Positions 43,199-51,204 are shown, numbered from the stretch's first letter. The stretch is DNA of 64,000 nucleotides from Paraeggerthella hongkongensis (GCF_003340345.1 NZ_PPTQ01000005.1:24312-88311), one strand, 5' to 3'. Program-made: numbers and translations. Notes: generated from the letters alone by a model not told the origin.

Positions 43199-43966
43199 AT
43201 GACTGACGAGAAAAAGCCGCTCAAGCTGCCGGAGGCGGGGCAGTGGCCCGACCGGGTGGCGCCATGGGCGTTGCTGGCAGGGGCCGTGCTGACCACGGTC
43301 GGCTTCCTTATGGCGTTTCTTTACGCAGGGCCGGTGAACGGCGCCGCCGTGAACGGCGTGGAGCTGATCGGCGGCCAAATGGTGTCGTCGAAGCTGCTGC
43401 TGTCCCAGAAGATCTTCTATTTCCACATGCCGGTCGCCCTGGTTTCGTTCGGCGCGCTGGCGTTTGCAGGCTACTACTGCGTTCGGTTCCTCATGACGAA
43501 GAACCAGCGTTTCGACACGTGCGCGAAGGTGTGCATGGAAATTGCGCTTTTGTTCGTGACGTGCACCATGATCACGGGCGATTTGTGGACGCGCTTCGAG
43601 TGGGGCGTGTGGTGGACGTGGGATCCGCGCTTGACCACGTACCTTATCCTGATGCTGATCATCATTGCGTACTTCGTGCTGCGCAACGCCATCGACGAGC
43701 CGGAGCGACGTGCCACGTACTCGTCGGTTCTGGGCATCATCGCATGCGTGGACGTGCCCATCTGCTACATGGTGACGCGCCTTATTCCCTCGAGCATCCA
43801 TCCCGTGGTGCTGCGCGAGGGCGGCATGTCGCCGGATATGGGCATGACGGTGGGCGTGGTCATGCTGGGCATGATCATGGTGGGATTCGCCTTGTACCGC
43901 CTGCGCTTTCGTCAGGTTCGCTTGGCGCAGCGCGTGGAGGCCGTCAAGGAGCAGCTGGAAGACTAA
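43199..43966 (+). CDS. ccmC: cytochrome c biogenesis protein CcmC
   Basis: 255 residues from ATG 43199 after AAAAGGAGG. Six TM segments with KIFYFHMPVALVSFGALAF (haem-ligand His) and the short WWD motif WGVWWTWDPRLTTYLIL, then a second His in IPSSIHPVVL. It loads haem onto CcmE. Confidence 0.93.
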   Translation: MTDEKKPLKLPEAGQWPDRVAPWALLAGAVLTTVGFLMAFLYAGPVNGAAVNGVELIGGQMVSSKLLLSQKIFYFHMPVALVSFGALAFAGYYCVRFLMTKNQRFDTCAKVCMEIALLFVTCTMITGDLWTRFEWGVWWTWDPRLTTYLILMLIIIAYFVLRNAIDEPERRATYSSVLGIIACVDVPICYMVTRLIPSSIHPVVLREGGMSPDMGMTVGVVMLGMIMVGFALYRLRFRQVRLAQRVEAVKEQLED

Positions 43967-44055
43967 CGCGCTCGGCTGCCGCGTCTGCGCGATAGGCGAT
44001 GCGACAGCGGGGAATTGCGCGAACATGACGAACGAGTCGTTGAGAAGGAGCATCC

Positions 44056-44244
44056 ATGAATCCGGTTCTTGTTGAGATCTACAGCACCATCATTCCGTCG
44101 GCCCCGTATATCATCGCGGCGTATGCCCTGATGTGGGCTGCGATTCTGGTGTACGTGTTCATTATCGTGCGCGGTCTGAAGAAGACCGAAGCGCACATGG
44201 CCGTACTCGAGGAGGCCCTGGCCGAGAAGACCGCGGCGAAATAG
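44056..44244 (+). CDS. ccmD: CcmD-like small membrane protein
   Basis: 62 residues, ATG after GAGAAGGAG. One TM helix with a conserved-looking SAPYIIAAYALMWAAILVYVFIIVRGLKKTE, then a short cytoplasmic helix. Size, topology and position after ccmC match CcmD, which helps release haem-loaded CcmE. No ccmG, ccmH or ccmI is present in the window. Confidence 0.8.
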   Translation: MNPVLVEIYSTIIPSAPYIIAAYALMWAAILVYVFIIVRGLKKTEAHMAVLEEALAEKTAAK

Positions 44245-44271
44245 CGGGACGTTCGACGCGTCTTGCATCCG

Positions 44272-44321
44272 TGCTACAATAGCGAAACGAATGAGACGAA
44301 GCGCCGCTCTTGCGGCGCTTC
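44272..44321 (+). promoter_or_regulatory. galU promoter and 5' UTR hairpin
   Basis: TGCTACAAT (44272-44280) is an extended -10. It is followed by a hairpin GAAGCGCCGC-TCTT-GCGGCGCTTC (44298-44321) in the 5' UTR, which has no T-run. Confidence 0.6.
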
Positions 44322-44357
44322 GCGTATGAAATGCGACTCAAGAAAGGTCCCGAAGCC

Positions 44358-45176
44358 ATGAAAGCTCTGATTCCCGCCGCCGGTTTGGGCACGCGCTTCC
44401 TTCCTGCCACGAAGGCGCAGCCGAAGGAAATGCTGCTGGTTGTTGATCGTCCGGCCATCCAGTACGTTGTCGAAGAGGGCCTTGCATCCGCCGCCGACGA
44501 GGTGGTCATCATCAACAGCCGCGAGAAGCAGGCTATCGAAGATCACTTCAGCCCGAACCCGGAGCTGGTTGCCACGCTGCGCGCCCGCGGCAAGGATGCG
44601 TACGCCGACGTGGTGGAGCAGGTGGGCAACTACAACGTGAGCTACGTGTACCAGGACGAGGCGCTGGGCCTGGGGCATGCGGTGCGCTGCGCCCACGAGA
44701 AGACCGGCAACGAGCCGTTCTACGTGTTGCTGGGCGATGTGCTGGTGCCGGACAACAAGATGCTGCCGCGCATGCAGGAGGTGTCCGACGCTCACGGCGG
44801 AGCCAGCGTGATCGCGGTCATGCCGGTGCCCGATGACCAGGTGAGTCGCTTCGGCGTGATTGCGGGAGCTCCCGTGGCCGACGACGTGTGGAAGATCGAC
44901 GCGCTGGTGGAGAAGCCGGCGCTTGAAGACGCGCCGTCGAACTTGGCGGTGTTCGGCCGCTACTTGCTGTCCGCGCGGGTGATGGAGCTTTTGGCCGACG
45001 TGGAGCCGGGCGTTGGCGGCGAGATCCAGCTGACCGACGCGCTCGACGCCGTGCTGCGCGAAGAGGAGATGTACGCGCTGGTCATCGACCCGGCCGACGG
45101 GTTCGACACCGGTACCGTGGAAAGCTGGCTGGAAACGAACAACATTCTGTTCGAGCGAAAGAACGCGGGAAAGTAG
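44358..45176 (+). CDS. galU: UTP-glucose-1-phosphate uridylyltransferase GalU
   Basis: 272 residues from ATG 44358 after AAGAAAGG. The nucleotidyltransferase motif is KALIPAAGLGTRFLPATKAQPKEMLLVVDRPAIQYVVEE; VLLGDVLVP, FGVIAG and GGEIQLTDALDAVL are further GalU blocks. It makes UDP-glucose for cell-envelope glycans. It has its own promoter. Confidence 0.95.
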   Translation: MKALIPAAGLGTRFLPATKAQPKEMLLVVDRPAIQYVVEEGLASAADEVVIINSREKQAIEDHFSPNPELVATLRARGKDAYADVVEQVGNYNVSYVYQDEALGLGHAVRCAHEKTGNEPFYVLLGDVLVPDNKMLPRMQEVSDAHGGASVIAVMPVPDDQVSRFGVIAGAPVADDVWKIDALVEKPALEDAPSNLAVFGRYLLSARVMELLADVEPGVGGEIQLTDALDAVLREEEMYALVIDPADGFDTGTVESWLETNNILFERKNAGK

Positions 45177-45264
45177 GCGCTGGCGGGCTGGGCAAGGGAG
45201 CAAGACTGGCAAGGCGGGAAACGAGGCTGATGCCCCGCCCCGTCTTGCTTGCTTTTGTGCCCGG

Positions 45265-45399
45265 AAAAAGGATCGGCCCGGGGAGAGGGGAGCTCCACCG
45301 GGCCGCAAGGAGGGGGTGTACGGTGCCTCTTGGGCACCGACTCTGCTTTAAGGGGTAAGCAGAAGCAAATTGAAAAGGAGGGGAGCCTTTCATTTGCTG
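45265..45399 (-). ncRNA. CCCCUCC-loop structured sRNA, copy 1
   Basis: Reverse strand. The -10 TATACT is at 45411-45406. The RNA forms, from 5': a stem GCAAAT/ATTTGC enclosing AAAGG-CTCCCCT-CCTTT; a CTGCTT/AAGCAG hairpin with CCCC in the loop; CGGTGCC/GGCACCG; a single-stranded ACACCCCCTCCTTG; and a terminator stem GGCCCGG/CCGGGCC followed by GATCCTTTTT. Copies 2 and 3 keep every stem, copy 3 with compensatory base changes, so the structure is under selection. It converges with galU. The rest of 45177-45514 is non-coding. Confidence 0.75.
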
Positions 45400-45514
45400 A
45401 TACCCAGTATAAAAGTTGACCTTGAAAAACGTATGTGTCGACCGTGCGCGTTTTGTGAATCGATGCTTCTGAAAGTAACAAGAAGGTAACCATGAGAGGA
45501 AAACGCGGCAAATG

Positions 45515-46648
45515 CTAGCGCTCTTCGGCTTTGCCCGGTTCTTCGCACGCTGCGTTGCAATCGATTCCCGCAGCTACGGGGACGAAGGCTTCGGCTTTCG
45601 CGGGGTGCTCAAGCGCGTCCGATCCGCGCTTGAGGTACGCTCTGAGCGCGCGCAGCGCTGCGGTTTGCTCGGGGGCCAGCTTTCCGTTGACGCGATCGTT
45701 CTTCAAGCCTGCCGCAAACATGCCGAGGAAGCGTGCGTACACTACGGCCACGATGGATGTGGCCAGCAGCAGCTGGATGCCCTCCACTTGCTGAATCATG
45801 GACGCGGCGCTGGCGAATCCGGCGGCGGCGAGCGTCGAAGCGAACCCGTGGGTTGCCAGCAGCCCTACGGCCATGGGAAACGTCATGCCGGCGAATCCGG
45901 GGTGAAACTGCACGCTGAAAAACTTCGCCAGCTTTGCCACCACGTACGCAAGCGATACCGCCACGCAGGCGAACAGCGCCGCGAGCACGATGAGGTTCGG
46001 CTCGCTTGCAACGTTGACGTACGACACTAGGCACATGCTGCACGGACCGAGCATGATCGCTTGCGAATGCATGGTGGCTTCGGCGACTTCGCAGCGCTTC
46101 ATGCGCCAAAGCATGAAGGGCGTAAGCGCAACGTACGCTGCGATGCCCCAAACCACTATGCCTAGTGCCAGCGGCTCGGGCATGAACGGCATGCCGACGA
46201 CCGTGGCCACCATGACGCCGTTAGTGGTGACGTACCAGCTGGGCATGAACGTCTTCCATTCGAATCGCCGTAGGAAAAAGCGGACGAAGAACACCGCAAC
46301 GTGCACGATCAGCAACCCGAGCATCGCGAAGAACACCGCCTGAGCGCCGTCGTGCAGGACGGGCGCGAGGCCTGCGTAGTATACGCACAGCACCATGATC
46401 AGCATGGGGAGGGTGGGGTATAGCGCGGCAAGCATGGGGTTCGCGTATTCCGCCGCTATCACGCTTTTAAGATGGAAGGCGATCTTCAGGCAGTACGCCA
46501 GCGCTACGACGGTCGAGATTACGGCGGTTATCGCATGGACGAACGGGTATCCGATCGTTTCGTAAAACCCTCCCAGTACAAGCAGGCCCAAGGTGGCGGG
46601 CACTACGGGAAGCGGGAGCCGTGAAACCTTGTCTTTGAGGTACTTCAT
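45515..46648 (-). CDS. TDT/TehA-SLAC1-family membrane transporter
   Basis: 377 residues from ATG 46648 (AAGGACTCC Shine-Dalgarno). Ten hydrophobic helices, beginning VSRLPLPVVPATLGLLVLGG and including SWYVTTNGVMVATVVGMPF and FSVQFHPGFAGMTFPMAVGLLA, the TehA/SLAC1 phenylalanine-gate region. The family exports or imports anions, sulfite or C4-dicarboxylates; the substrate is not predictable here. It lies between sRNA copies 1 and 2; the copy-2 terminator is 44 bp upstream of its start, so copy 2 could also act as its leader. Confidence 0.85.
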   Translation of the reverse strand: MKYLKDKVSRLPLPVVPATLGLLVLGGFYETIGYPFVHAITAVISTVVALAYCLKIAFHLKSVIAAEYANPMLAALYPTLPMLIMVLCVYYAGLAPVLHDGAQAVFFAMLGLLIVHVAVFFVRFFLRRFEWKTFMPSWYVTTNGVMVATVVGMPFMPEPLALGIVVWGIAAYVALTPFMLWRMKRCEVAEATMHSQAIMLGPCSMCLVSYVNVASEPNLIVLAALFACVAVSLAYVVAKLAKFFSVQFHPGFAGMTFPMAVGLLATHGFASTLAAAGFASAASMIQQVEGIQLLLATSIVAVVYARFLGMFAAGLKNDRVNGKLAPEQTAALRALRAYLKRGSDALEHPAKAEAFVPVAAGIDCNAACEEPGKAEER

Positions 46649-46691
46649 GAGGAGTCCTTCATCGCGGTTTGCGGACGCATTCCTTCCCTGG

Positions 46692-46825
46692 AAAAAGATC
46701 GGCCCGGGGAGAGGGGAACTCCGCCGGGCCACAAGGAGGGGATGTACGGTGCCTCTTGGGCACCGACTCTGCTTTAAGGGGTAAGCAGAAGCAAACTGAA
46801 AAGGAGGGGAGCCTTTCATTTGCTG
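46692..46825 (-). ncRNA. CCCCUCC-loop structured sRNA, copy 2
   Basis: Same arrangement as copy 1 and about 90% identical through the hairpins. TATACT at 46837-46832; terminator stem GGCCCGG (46701-46707) / CCGGGCC (46724-46730) then GATCTTTTT. An upstream box ATGTGACG...GCGCGTTTTGTGAAT (46859-46885) is shared with copy 1, 21 bp upstream of the -10. No -35 element is seen, suggesting an activator. Confidence 0.75.
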
Positions 46826-47008
46826 GAGCCTAGTATACGTGCCGAGGTTGCAGATGATATGTGACGCACGTGCGCGTTTTGTGAATTGGTGGTCTTATAA
46901 GTAACAAATAAGCAAATTTCTTGGCAAATCGTCGCAAGCGCTCGGCGCAGCGGCGAAAGCGCAGCGCGCGTCGACGGCGGTTCAGCAGCGGAATTCGGGG
47001 TTGTCGCG

Positions 47009-47134
47009 AAAAAAGATCGGGCCGCGAAGAGGGGAACTTCGCGGCCCACAAGGAGGGGGATGATGCGACGCTCGATGGCGTCGCTACTGCTTCTACGCAG
47101 TGCAAACGGAAAGGAGGGGAGTCTTTCGTTTGCG
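47009..47134 (-). ncRNA. CCCCUCC-loop structured sRNA, copy 3
   Basis: Diverged copy preserving the fold by covariation: first stem GCAAAC/GTTTGC with GAAAG/CTTTC, loop ACTCCCCTC; hairpin GCGACGC/GCGTCGC replaces CGGTGCC/GGCACCG; linker CCCCCTCCTTG; terminator GGGCCGCGAAG/CTTCGCGGCCC then ATCTTTTTT. TATACT at 47146-47141, with the ATGTG box 19 bp upstream (47166-47195). The ATG-initiated ORF shared by copies 1 and 2 is lost here (ACG), so the conserved product is RNA. Confidence 0.72.
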
Positions 47135-47281
47135 ATACCCAGTATAAAAGTCAGCCTTGAAAAACATGTGACCGGCGCGTGTTCGTCTTGTGTAACGGGT
47201 GCGGACGATCGGTGAACGTCAACTCGCCCCATGCGGTACCGTTCTTTTGCTATCATAAGCACTCGACGAAAGGAATCTTCC

Positions 47282-48184
47282 ATGCCTGATATCGATCTTC
47301 GCTTCCACCGGGATATGCTGGTTCTGTCCGCTCCGGTTGCTGCCGTGCTGCAGCGCCAGGGCTTCGACATTGACCGAGATCTGGAGTACGCCACGCTGGT
47401 GGAGCCCGAGGCTGTGCGCGACGCGCTGCGGCTCAACAAGGTTGCCGGCGCTCAGTGCCTGGTGACTAGCACGGCGGGCGTCACGGCTGCTCGTCTGGCG
47501 CACCACGGTCTGGAGGAGCGCGCGCAAGAGGTCGTGAAGGCCGGACTGGATATCGCCTGCCAGCTGAAGCCCCAGCACGTGCTGGTGGAGGTGGGCCCGT
47601 GCGGGCTGCCGCTCGATCCCTCCAGCAAAGCGTCGCTGAACGAGAATCGCAGCCAGTATGCCGACGCCGCGCGCGCATGCGCAGGGGCGACGTTCGACGC
47701 GTTCTTCCTGAACGGTTTCGCGAACCCGTCGGATCTCAAGTGCGCGCTCATGGGCGTTCGCCAGGTGAGCGATGCGCTGGTGTTCGCTTCGGTCGACGTG
47801 GATGCTGACGGCGTGCTTTCCGACGGCCGCCATACGTTCGCGGAGGCGTTGGAGGTTATGGCGGACTTCGAGGCGTCGGTGGCGGGCTTTGCGACGCGCG
47901 CTCCCCTTGAGGCCGCAACGAGCTTGGCGCGACAGGCATGCGCAGCCGGCTCCCTGCCGGTTCTGGCTCAGCTGACCGTGGGGGCGCACGACCCGAAGCA
48001 GGGTGGCGCCACGGAGTCCAATCCGTATTTCTGCCCGGATGTTCTGGTGGCGGCCGGTACGCAGTTGCGCGGTGCGGGCGCTCAGTTCCTGCGCGCTTGC
48101 GGCGCTGCCACGCCGGCGTACACGGGCGCCCTTGTTGCTGCAAGCGAGGGGTTCGACGTCGTTCGTCCGGACGTGGAGGCGTAG
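47282..48184 (+). CDS. homocysteine S-methyltransferase-fold protein with incomplete zinc site
   Basis: 300 residues; ATG 47282 follows CGAAAGGAAT. The layout follows the Hcy-methyltransferase/MetH N-terminal barrel: CLVTSTAGVTAARLAHHGL near the start, VEVGPCGLPLDP in the middle, DAFFLNGFANPSDLKCAL, and LRACGAATPAYTGALVA at the C-terminus. Functional enzymes use three zinc cysteines: one in a GxNC motif and the pair in GGCCGTTP. Here the first is absent (VAGFATRAP) and the pair is reduced to ACGAATP, so only one of three remains. Methyl transfer to homocysteine is therefore doubtful. It is followed 4 bp later by a 90-residue protein. Confidence 0.75.
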   Translation: MPDIDLRFHRDMLVLSAPVAAVLQRQGFDIDRDLEYATLVEPEAVRDALRLNKVAGAQCLVTSTAGVTAARLAHHGLEERAQEVVKAGLDIACQLKPQHVLVEVGPCGLPLDPSSKASLNENRSQYADAARACAGATFDAFFLNGFANPSDLKCALMGVRQVSDALVFASVDVDADGVLSDGRHTFAEALEVMADFEASVAGFATRAPLEAATSLARQACAAGSLPVLAQLTVGAHDPKQGGATESNPYFCPDVLVAAGTQLRGAGAQFLRACGAATPAYTGALVAASEGFDVVRPDVEA

Positions 48185-48187
48185 TCC

Positions 48188-48460
48188 ATGGCTGACTCTT
48201 TTCGGACGAACACGGTGCGCAGTCCCCACTACGGCGCATTGCAGAGCGTGGTCGAGTCTTTGTTCGCGGATCGGGACGTGAAGTCCGTGCGACGGCTCGA
48301 TGTGGTTGTCGCGGCGGAATCGGCGGATCTTCCCGAAGATCTGGCCGAGATTATTGCGCTGCTGCCTCCGGGTACGTACACTCGCCAGCGTCTGTGCGAT
48401 CAGCTGAACTCGGCTATCGGCGGGCACGCGTGGGGACAGGTGTACGGAACCGTCGAATAG
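48188..48460 (+). CDS. hypothetical 90-residue partner of the methyltransferase-like gene
   Basis: ATG 48188 with GGAGGCG overlapping the previous stop; tightly coupled. Begins MADSFRTNTVRSPHYGALQSVVESLF; no cysteine cluster or membrane segment. PPGTYTRQRLCDQLNSAIGGHAWG resembles a small helical binding domain. No family recognised. Confidence 0.65.
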   Translation: MADSFRTNTVRSPHYGALQSVVESLFADRDVKSVRRLDVVVAAESADLPEDLAEIIALLPPGTYTRQRLCDQLNSAIGGHAWGQVYGTVE

Positions 48461-48526
48461 CGGCGACCGGGCCTGTTTGCTGCGTGTAATAACTGTGTAC
48501 GCCTTGCGCGTCCGTAGGCGGGCCGG

Positions 48527-48573
48527 TACTATATCTGAACGTTTGAAACGCATTCACCCACTATATGTTGTGG
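48527..48573 (+). promoter_or_regulatory. tandem NrdR boxes upstream of nrdD
   Basis: TACTATATCTGAAC (48527-48540) and CCCACTATATGTTGTGG (48557-48573) both contain the CTATAT core of the NrdR box (ACACTATATNTAGTGT-like). Their CTATAT cores are 32 bp apart, the three-helical-turn spacing required for cooperative NrdR binding. They lie 120-170 bp upstream of the nrdD start. Confidence 0.75.
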
Positions 48574-48694
48574 AAAATCTTGGGTAGATCCTGTGGAAAG
48601 ATTGCGCATAAACCAAGCGAAACCACAGATCGCGCCCTTAAAAGCACGCATTTGGAAGCGATTGAATAAGACTGGCGAAGAGAGGATCAGGCGC

Positions 48695-51040
48695 ATGGTC
48701 ACGACCATAGTAAAGCGCGACGGCCGCACGGCGGAGTTCAAGGCGGACAAGATTGCCGAGGCGGTGGAGCGGGCGTTCCAGGCATGCGGCGCCATGCAGG
48801 ATCGTTCGGTTGCCGACGGCATCGCTCAGGCTGTCGTGGACAAGCTTGAAGCCGGCGCCATCGAGGGCGTTCCCACGGTGGAAGGTGTGCAGGACCTGGT
48901 GGAGGAAACGCTCATCGAGGACGGATTTGTACAGACCGCCAAATCCTACATTCTCTATCGTGCCGAGCGCAACCGCGCTCGCGACGTGAACAGCCGCCTT
49001 ATCCAAACGCTCAAGGACATCACGTTTTCCAAGGCATCCGATTCCGACATGAAGCGCGAAAACGCCAACATCGACGCCGACACGGCTATGGGCACCATGC
49101 TCAAATACGGGTCAGAATCGGCCAAGCAGTTCTACGAAATGTGCGTCATCGATCCGAAATTTGCGCGTGCCCACCGGGACGGCGACATCCATATTCACGA
49201 CATGGACTTCTACACGCTGACCACCACGTGCTGCCAGATCGAGTTGAAGAAGCTGTTCAAGGGTGGCTTTTCCACGGGTCACGGCGTGCTGCGCGAGCCG
49301 AACGACATCGCCAGCTACGCGGCGCTTGCCTGCATCGCCATTCAGTCGAACCAAAACGACCAGCATGGTGGCCAGGCTATCTGCGACTTCGACTACGGTT
49401 TGGCGGACGGCGTGCGCAAGACGTATCGTCGCCTGTACAAAAAGCACTTGGCCGAGGCCGTCGATCTGTTGATGAACGCAGAGGACGCCCGCGCGTTCGC
49501 GCAGGACACGCTTGACGCGGTGGAAGCCCAGACGAGCACGATCGCCAGCCTGCACATGGACGAGCAGTTCGAGGCCGCCGTGCGCGCCGCCCTTGCACAG
49601 GCGGGCGCCGACGACGCTACGGCTGATCGCGCGCTTGCGTATGCCGCGAAGAACGCCACGGCCGATACCGATCGCACGACGTTCCAGGCTATGGAGGCGC
49701 TTGTGCACAATCTGAACACCATGCACAGCCGCGCCGGTGCGCAGACGCCGTTCAGCTCGGTCAACTACGGCATGGATACGTCCCCCGAGGGGCGCATGGT
49801 GGTCAAGAACATGCTGTTGGCAACCGAAGGAGGCTTGGGTTCGGGCGAGACCCCCATCTTCCCCGTGCAAATCTTCCGCGTGAAGGAAGGCGTGAACTAC
49901 AACCCTGAAGATCCGAACTACGACCTGTTCAAGCTTGCCATGCATTGCTCTGCGAAGCGCCTGTTCCCCAACTTCAGCTTCCTGGACGCGCCGTTCAACA
50001 TTCAGTACTACAAGGGCACGCCCGAGACCGAGGTGGCGTACATGGGCTGCCGCACGCGCGTTATGGGCAACGTGTTCGATCCCGATCGCGAAGTGACGCC
50101 CGGTCGCGGCAATCTTAGCTTCACGTCCATCAACCTGCCGCGCTTGGCCATTCGCGCCAAGGGCGATCTGGATCTGTTCTTCGACCTTCTGGACGCGAAG
50201 CTTGCGCTGGTGGTGGGGCAGCTGGACGAGCGCTTCGAAATCCAGGCGCGCAAGCGCGTGTACAACGCGCCGTTCTTGATGGGCCAGGGCGTGTGGATCG
50301 ATTCCGAGAAGCTTTCGCCCGACGACGAGCAGCGCGAGGTGCTCAAGCACGGCACGCTGTCGCTGGGCTTCATCGGCCTGGCTGAAGCGCTGGTGGCGTT
50401 GACCGGCCAGCATCACGGCCAGTCGAAGTCGTCGCAGAACCTGGGCCTGGAGATCATCGGGCACATGCGCGGATACCTGGACAAGCTGTCGCAGGAGCGC
50501 GGGATGAACTACGGCTTGATCGCTACGCCGGCCGAGGGCTTGTCGGGTCGGTTCGTGCGCATGGACCGTGCGCGCTACGGCTCCATCGAGGGCGTGACCG
50601 ATCGCGATTACTATACGAACGGATTCCACGTGCCGGTGTACTATCCCATCAGCGCGTTCGACAAGATCGAGATCGAGGCGCCCTATCATGCGCTCACGAA
50701 CGCGGGCCACATTTCCTATGTGGAGCTTGACGGCGACCCGTCCGACAACCTGGAGGCGTTCGAGGCGGTTATTCGTCACATGAAGGACAGCGGTATCGGC
50801 TACGGTTCCGTGAACCATCCGGTGGATCGCGACCCGGTGTGCGGCTACAACGGCATCATCGGCGACGTGTGCCCCAAGTGCGGCCGCACCGAGGCCGAGC
50901 ACGGAACGTCGTTCGAGCGCATTCGCCGCATCACGGGCTACCTGGTGGGCACGCTCGATCGCTTCAACGACGCCAAGCGCGCCGAGGAGAACGATCGCGT
51001 CAAGCACTTCATTGCGTCGGCTGATCAGCCGACGCAATAG
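48695..51040 (+). CDS. nrdD: anaerobic ribonucleoside-triphosphate reductase NrdD
   Basis: 781 residues from ATG 48695 after GAAGAGAGGA. An ATP cone occupies about 1-95 (VTTIVKRDGRTAEFKADKIAEAVERAF, allosteric dATP/ATP site). The barrel follows with DGDIHIHDMDFYTLTTTCCQIEL and the C-terminal zinc ligands CGYNG...CPKCGR. The glycyl radical site is RRITGYLVGT, Gly748 (family RxxGYL). It reduces NTPs anaerobically and is activated by NrdG downstream. The last eight codons and the stop coincide with a 28-bp perfect palindrome. Confidence 0.96.
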   Translation: MVTTIVKRDGRTAEFKADKIAEAVERAFQACGAMQDRSVADGIAQAVVDKLEAGAIEGVPTVEGVQDLVEETLIEDGFVQTAKSYILYRAERNRARDVNSRLIQTLKDITFSKASDSDMKRENANIDADTAMGTMLKYGSESAKQFYEMCVIDPKFARAHRDGDIHIHDMDFYTLTTTCCQIELKKLFKGGFSTGHGVLREPNDIASYAALACIAIQSNQNDQHGGQAICDFDYGLADGVRKTYRRLYKKHLAEAVDLLMNAEDARAFAQDTLDAVEAQTSTIASLHMDEQFEAAVRAALAQAGADDATADRALAYAAKNATADTDRTTFQAMEALVHNLNTMHSRAGAQTPFSSVNYGMDTSPEGRMVVKNMLLATEGGLGSGETPIFPVQIFRVKEGVNYNPEDPNYDLFKLAMHCSAKRLFPNFSFLDAPFNIQYYKGTPETEVAYMGCRTRVMGNVFDPDREVTPGRGNLSFTSINLPRLAIRAKGDLDLFFDLLDAKLALVVGQLDERFEIQARKRVYNAPFLMGQGVWIDSEKLSPDDEQREVLKHGTLSLGFIGLAEALVALTGQHHGQSKSSQNLGLEIIGHMRGYLDKLSQERGMNYGLIATPAEGLSGRFVRMDRARYGSIEGVTDRDYYTNGFHVPVYYPISAFDKIEIEAPYHALTNAGHISYVELDGDPSDNLEAFEAVIRHMKDSGIGYGSVNHPVDRDPVCGYNGIIGDVCPKCGRTEAEHGTSFERIRRITGYLVGTLDRFNDAKRAEENDRVKHFIASADQPTQ
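51011..51038. repeat. 28-bp perfect palindrome at the nrdD 3' end
   Basis: Each half is ATTGCGTCGGCTGA or its complement TCAGCCGACGCAAT. It encodes the IASADQPTQ tail and ends on the T of the TAG stop. There is no T-run, so an mRNA 3' hairpin or protein-binding site is more likely than a terminator. Confidence 0.7.
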
Positions 51041-51042
51041 TC

Positions 51043-51160
51043 GACGCTGCGGAGCGCTCTCGCACCCCATCTTCAGGCGATCCCGGAAGCTCGCGTACTG
51101 CAGTACGCTTTGCTTCCGCGATCTCCCGAATCTGGGGCACGAGAGCGCTCCTCGCTGACG
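51043..51160. repeat. intra-operon hairpin element, copy B
   Basis: Opens GACGCTGCGG and closes CCTCGCTGAC, like the element at 16448. Inside, GGAGCGCTCTCG (51051-51062) pairs with CGAGAGCGCTCC (51140-51151), CACCCC with GGGG, GGAAGC with GCTTCC, and the tip is the perfect palindrome GCGTACTGCAGTACGC. Nearly the whole 100 nt folds into one long hairpin between nrdD and nrdG. Confidence 0.75.
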
Positions 51161-51185
51161 TACTACGCCAACCTGTGAGTGCAAT

Positions 51186-51204
51186 ATGCGCCCTTCGGGC
51201 GCAT
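51186..51204 (+). promoter_or_regulatory. hairpin next to the nrdG ribosome-binding site
   Basis: ATGCGCCC-TTC-GGGCGCAT lies directly before AAGGAG of nrdG (51205-51210). It may set relative NrdG translation. Confidence 0.55.

Noticed and set aside
45082..46819. Similar ORFs beginning MKGSPPFQFAS in the two best-conserved sRNA copies, one in frame with the TDT gene
   Set aside because: Copy 3 loses the ATG and the reading frame while keeping all RNA stems by compensatory changes, and the TDT gene has its own Shine-Dalgarno and start at 46648.
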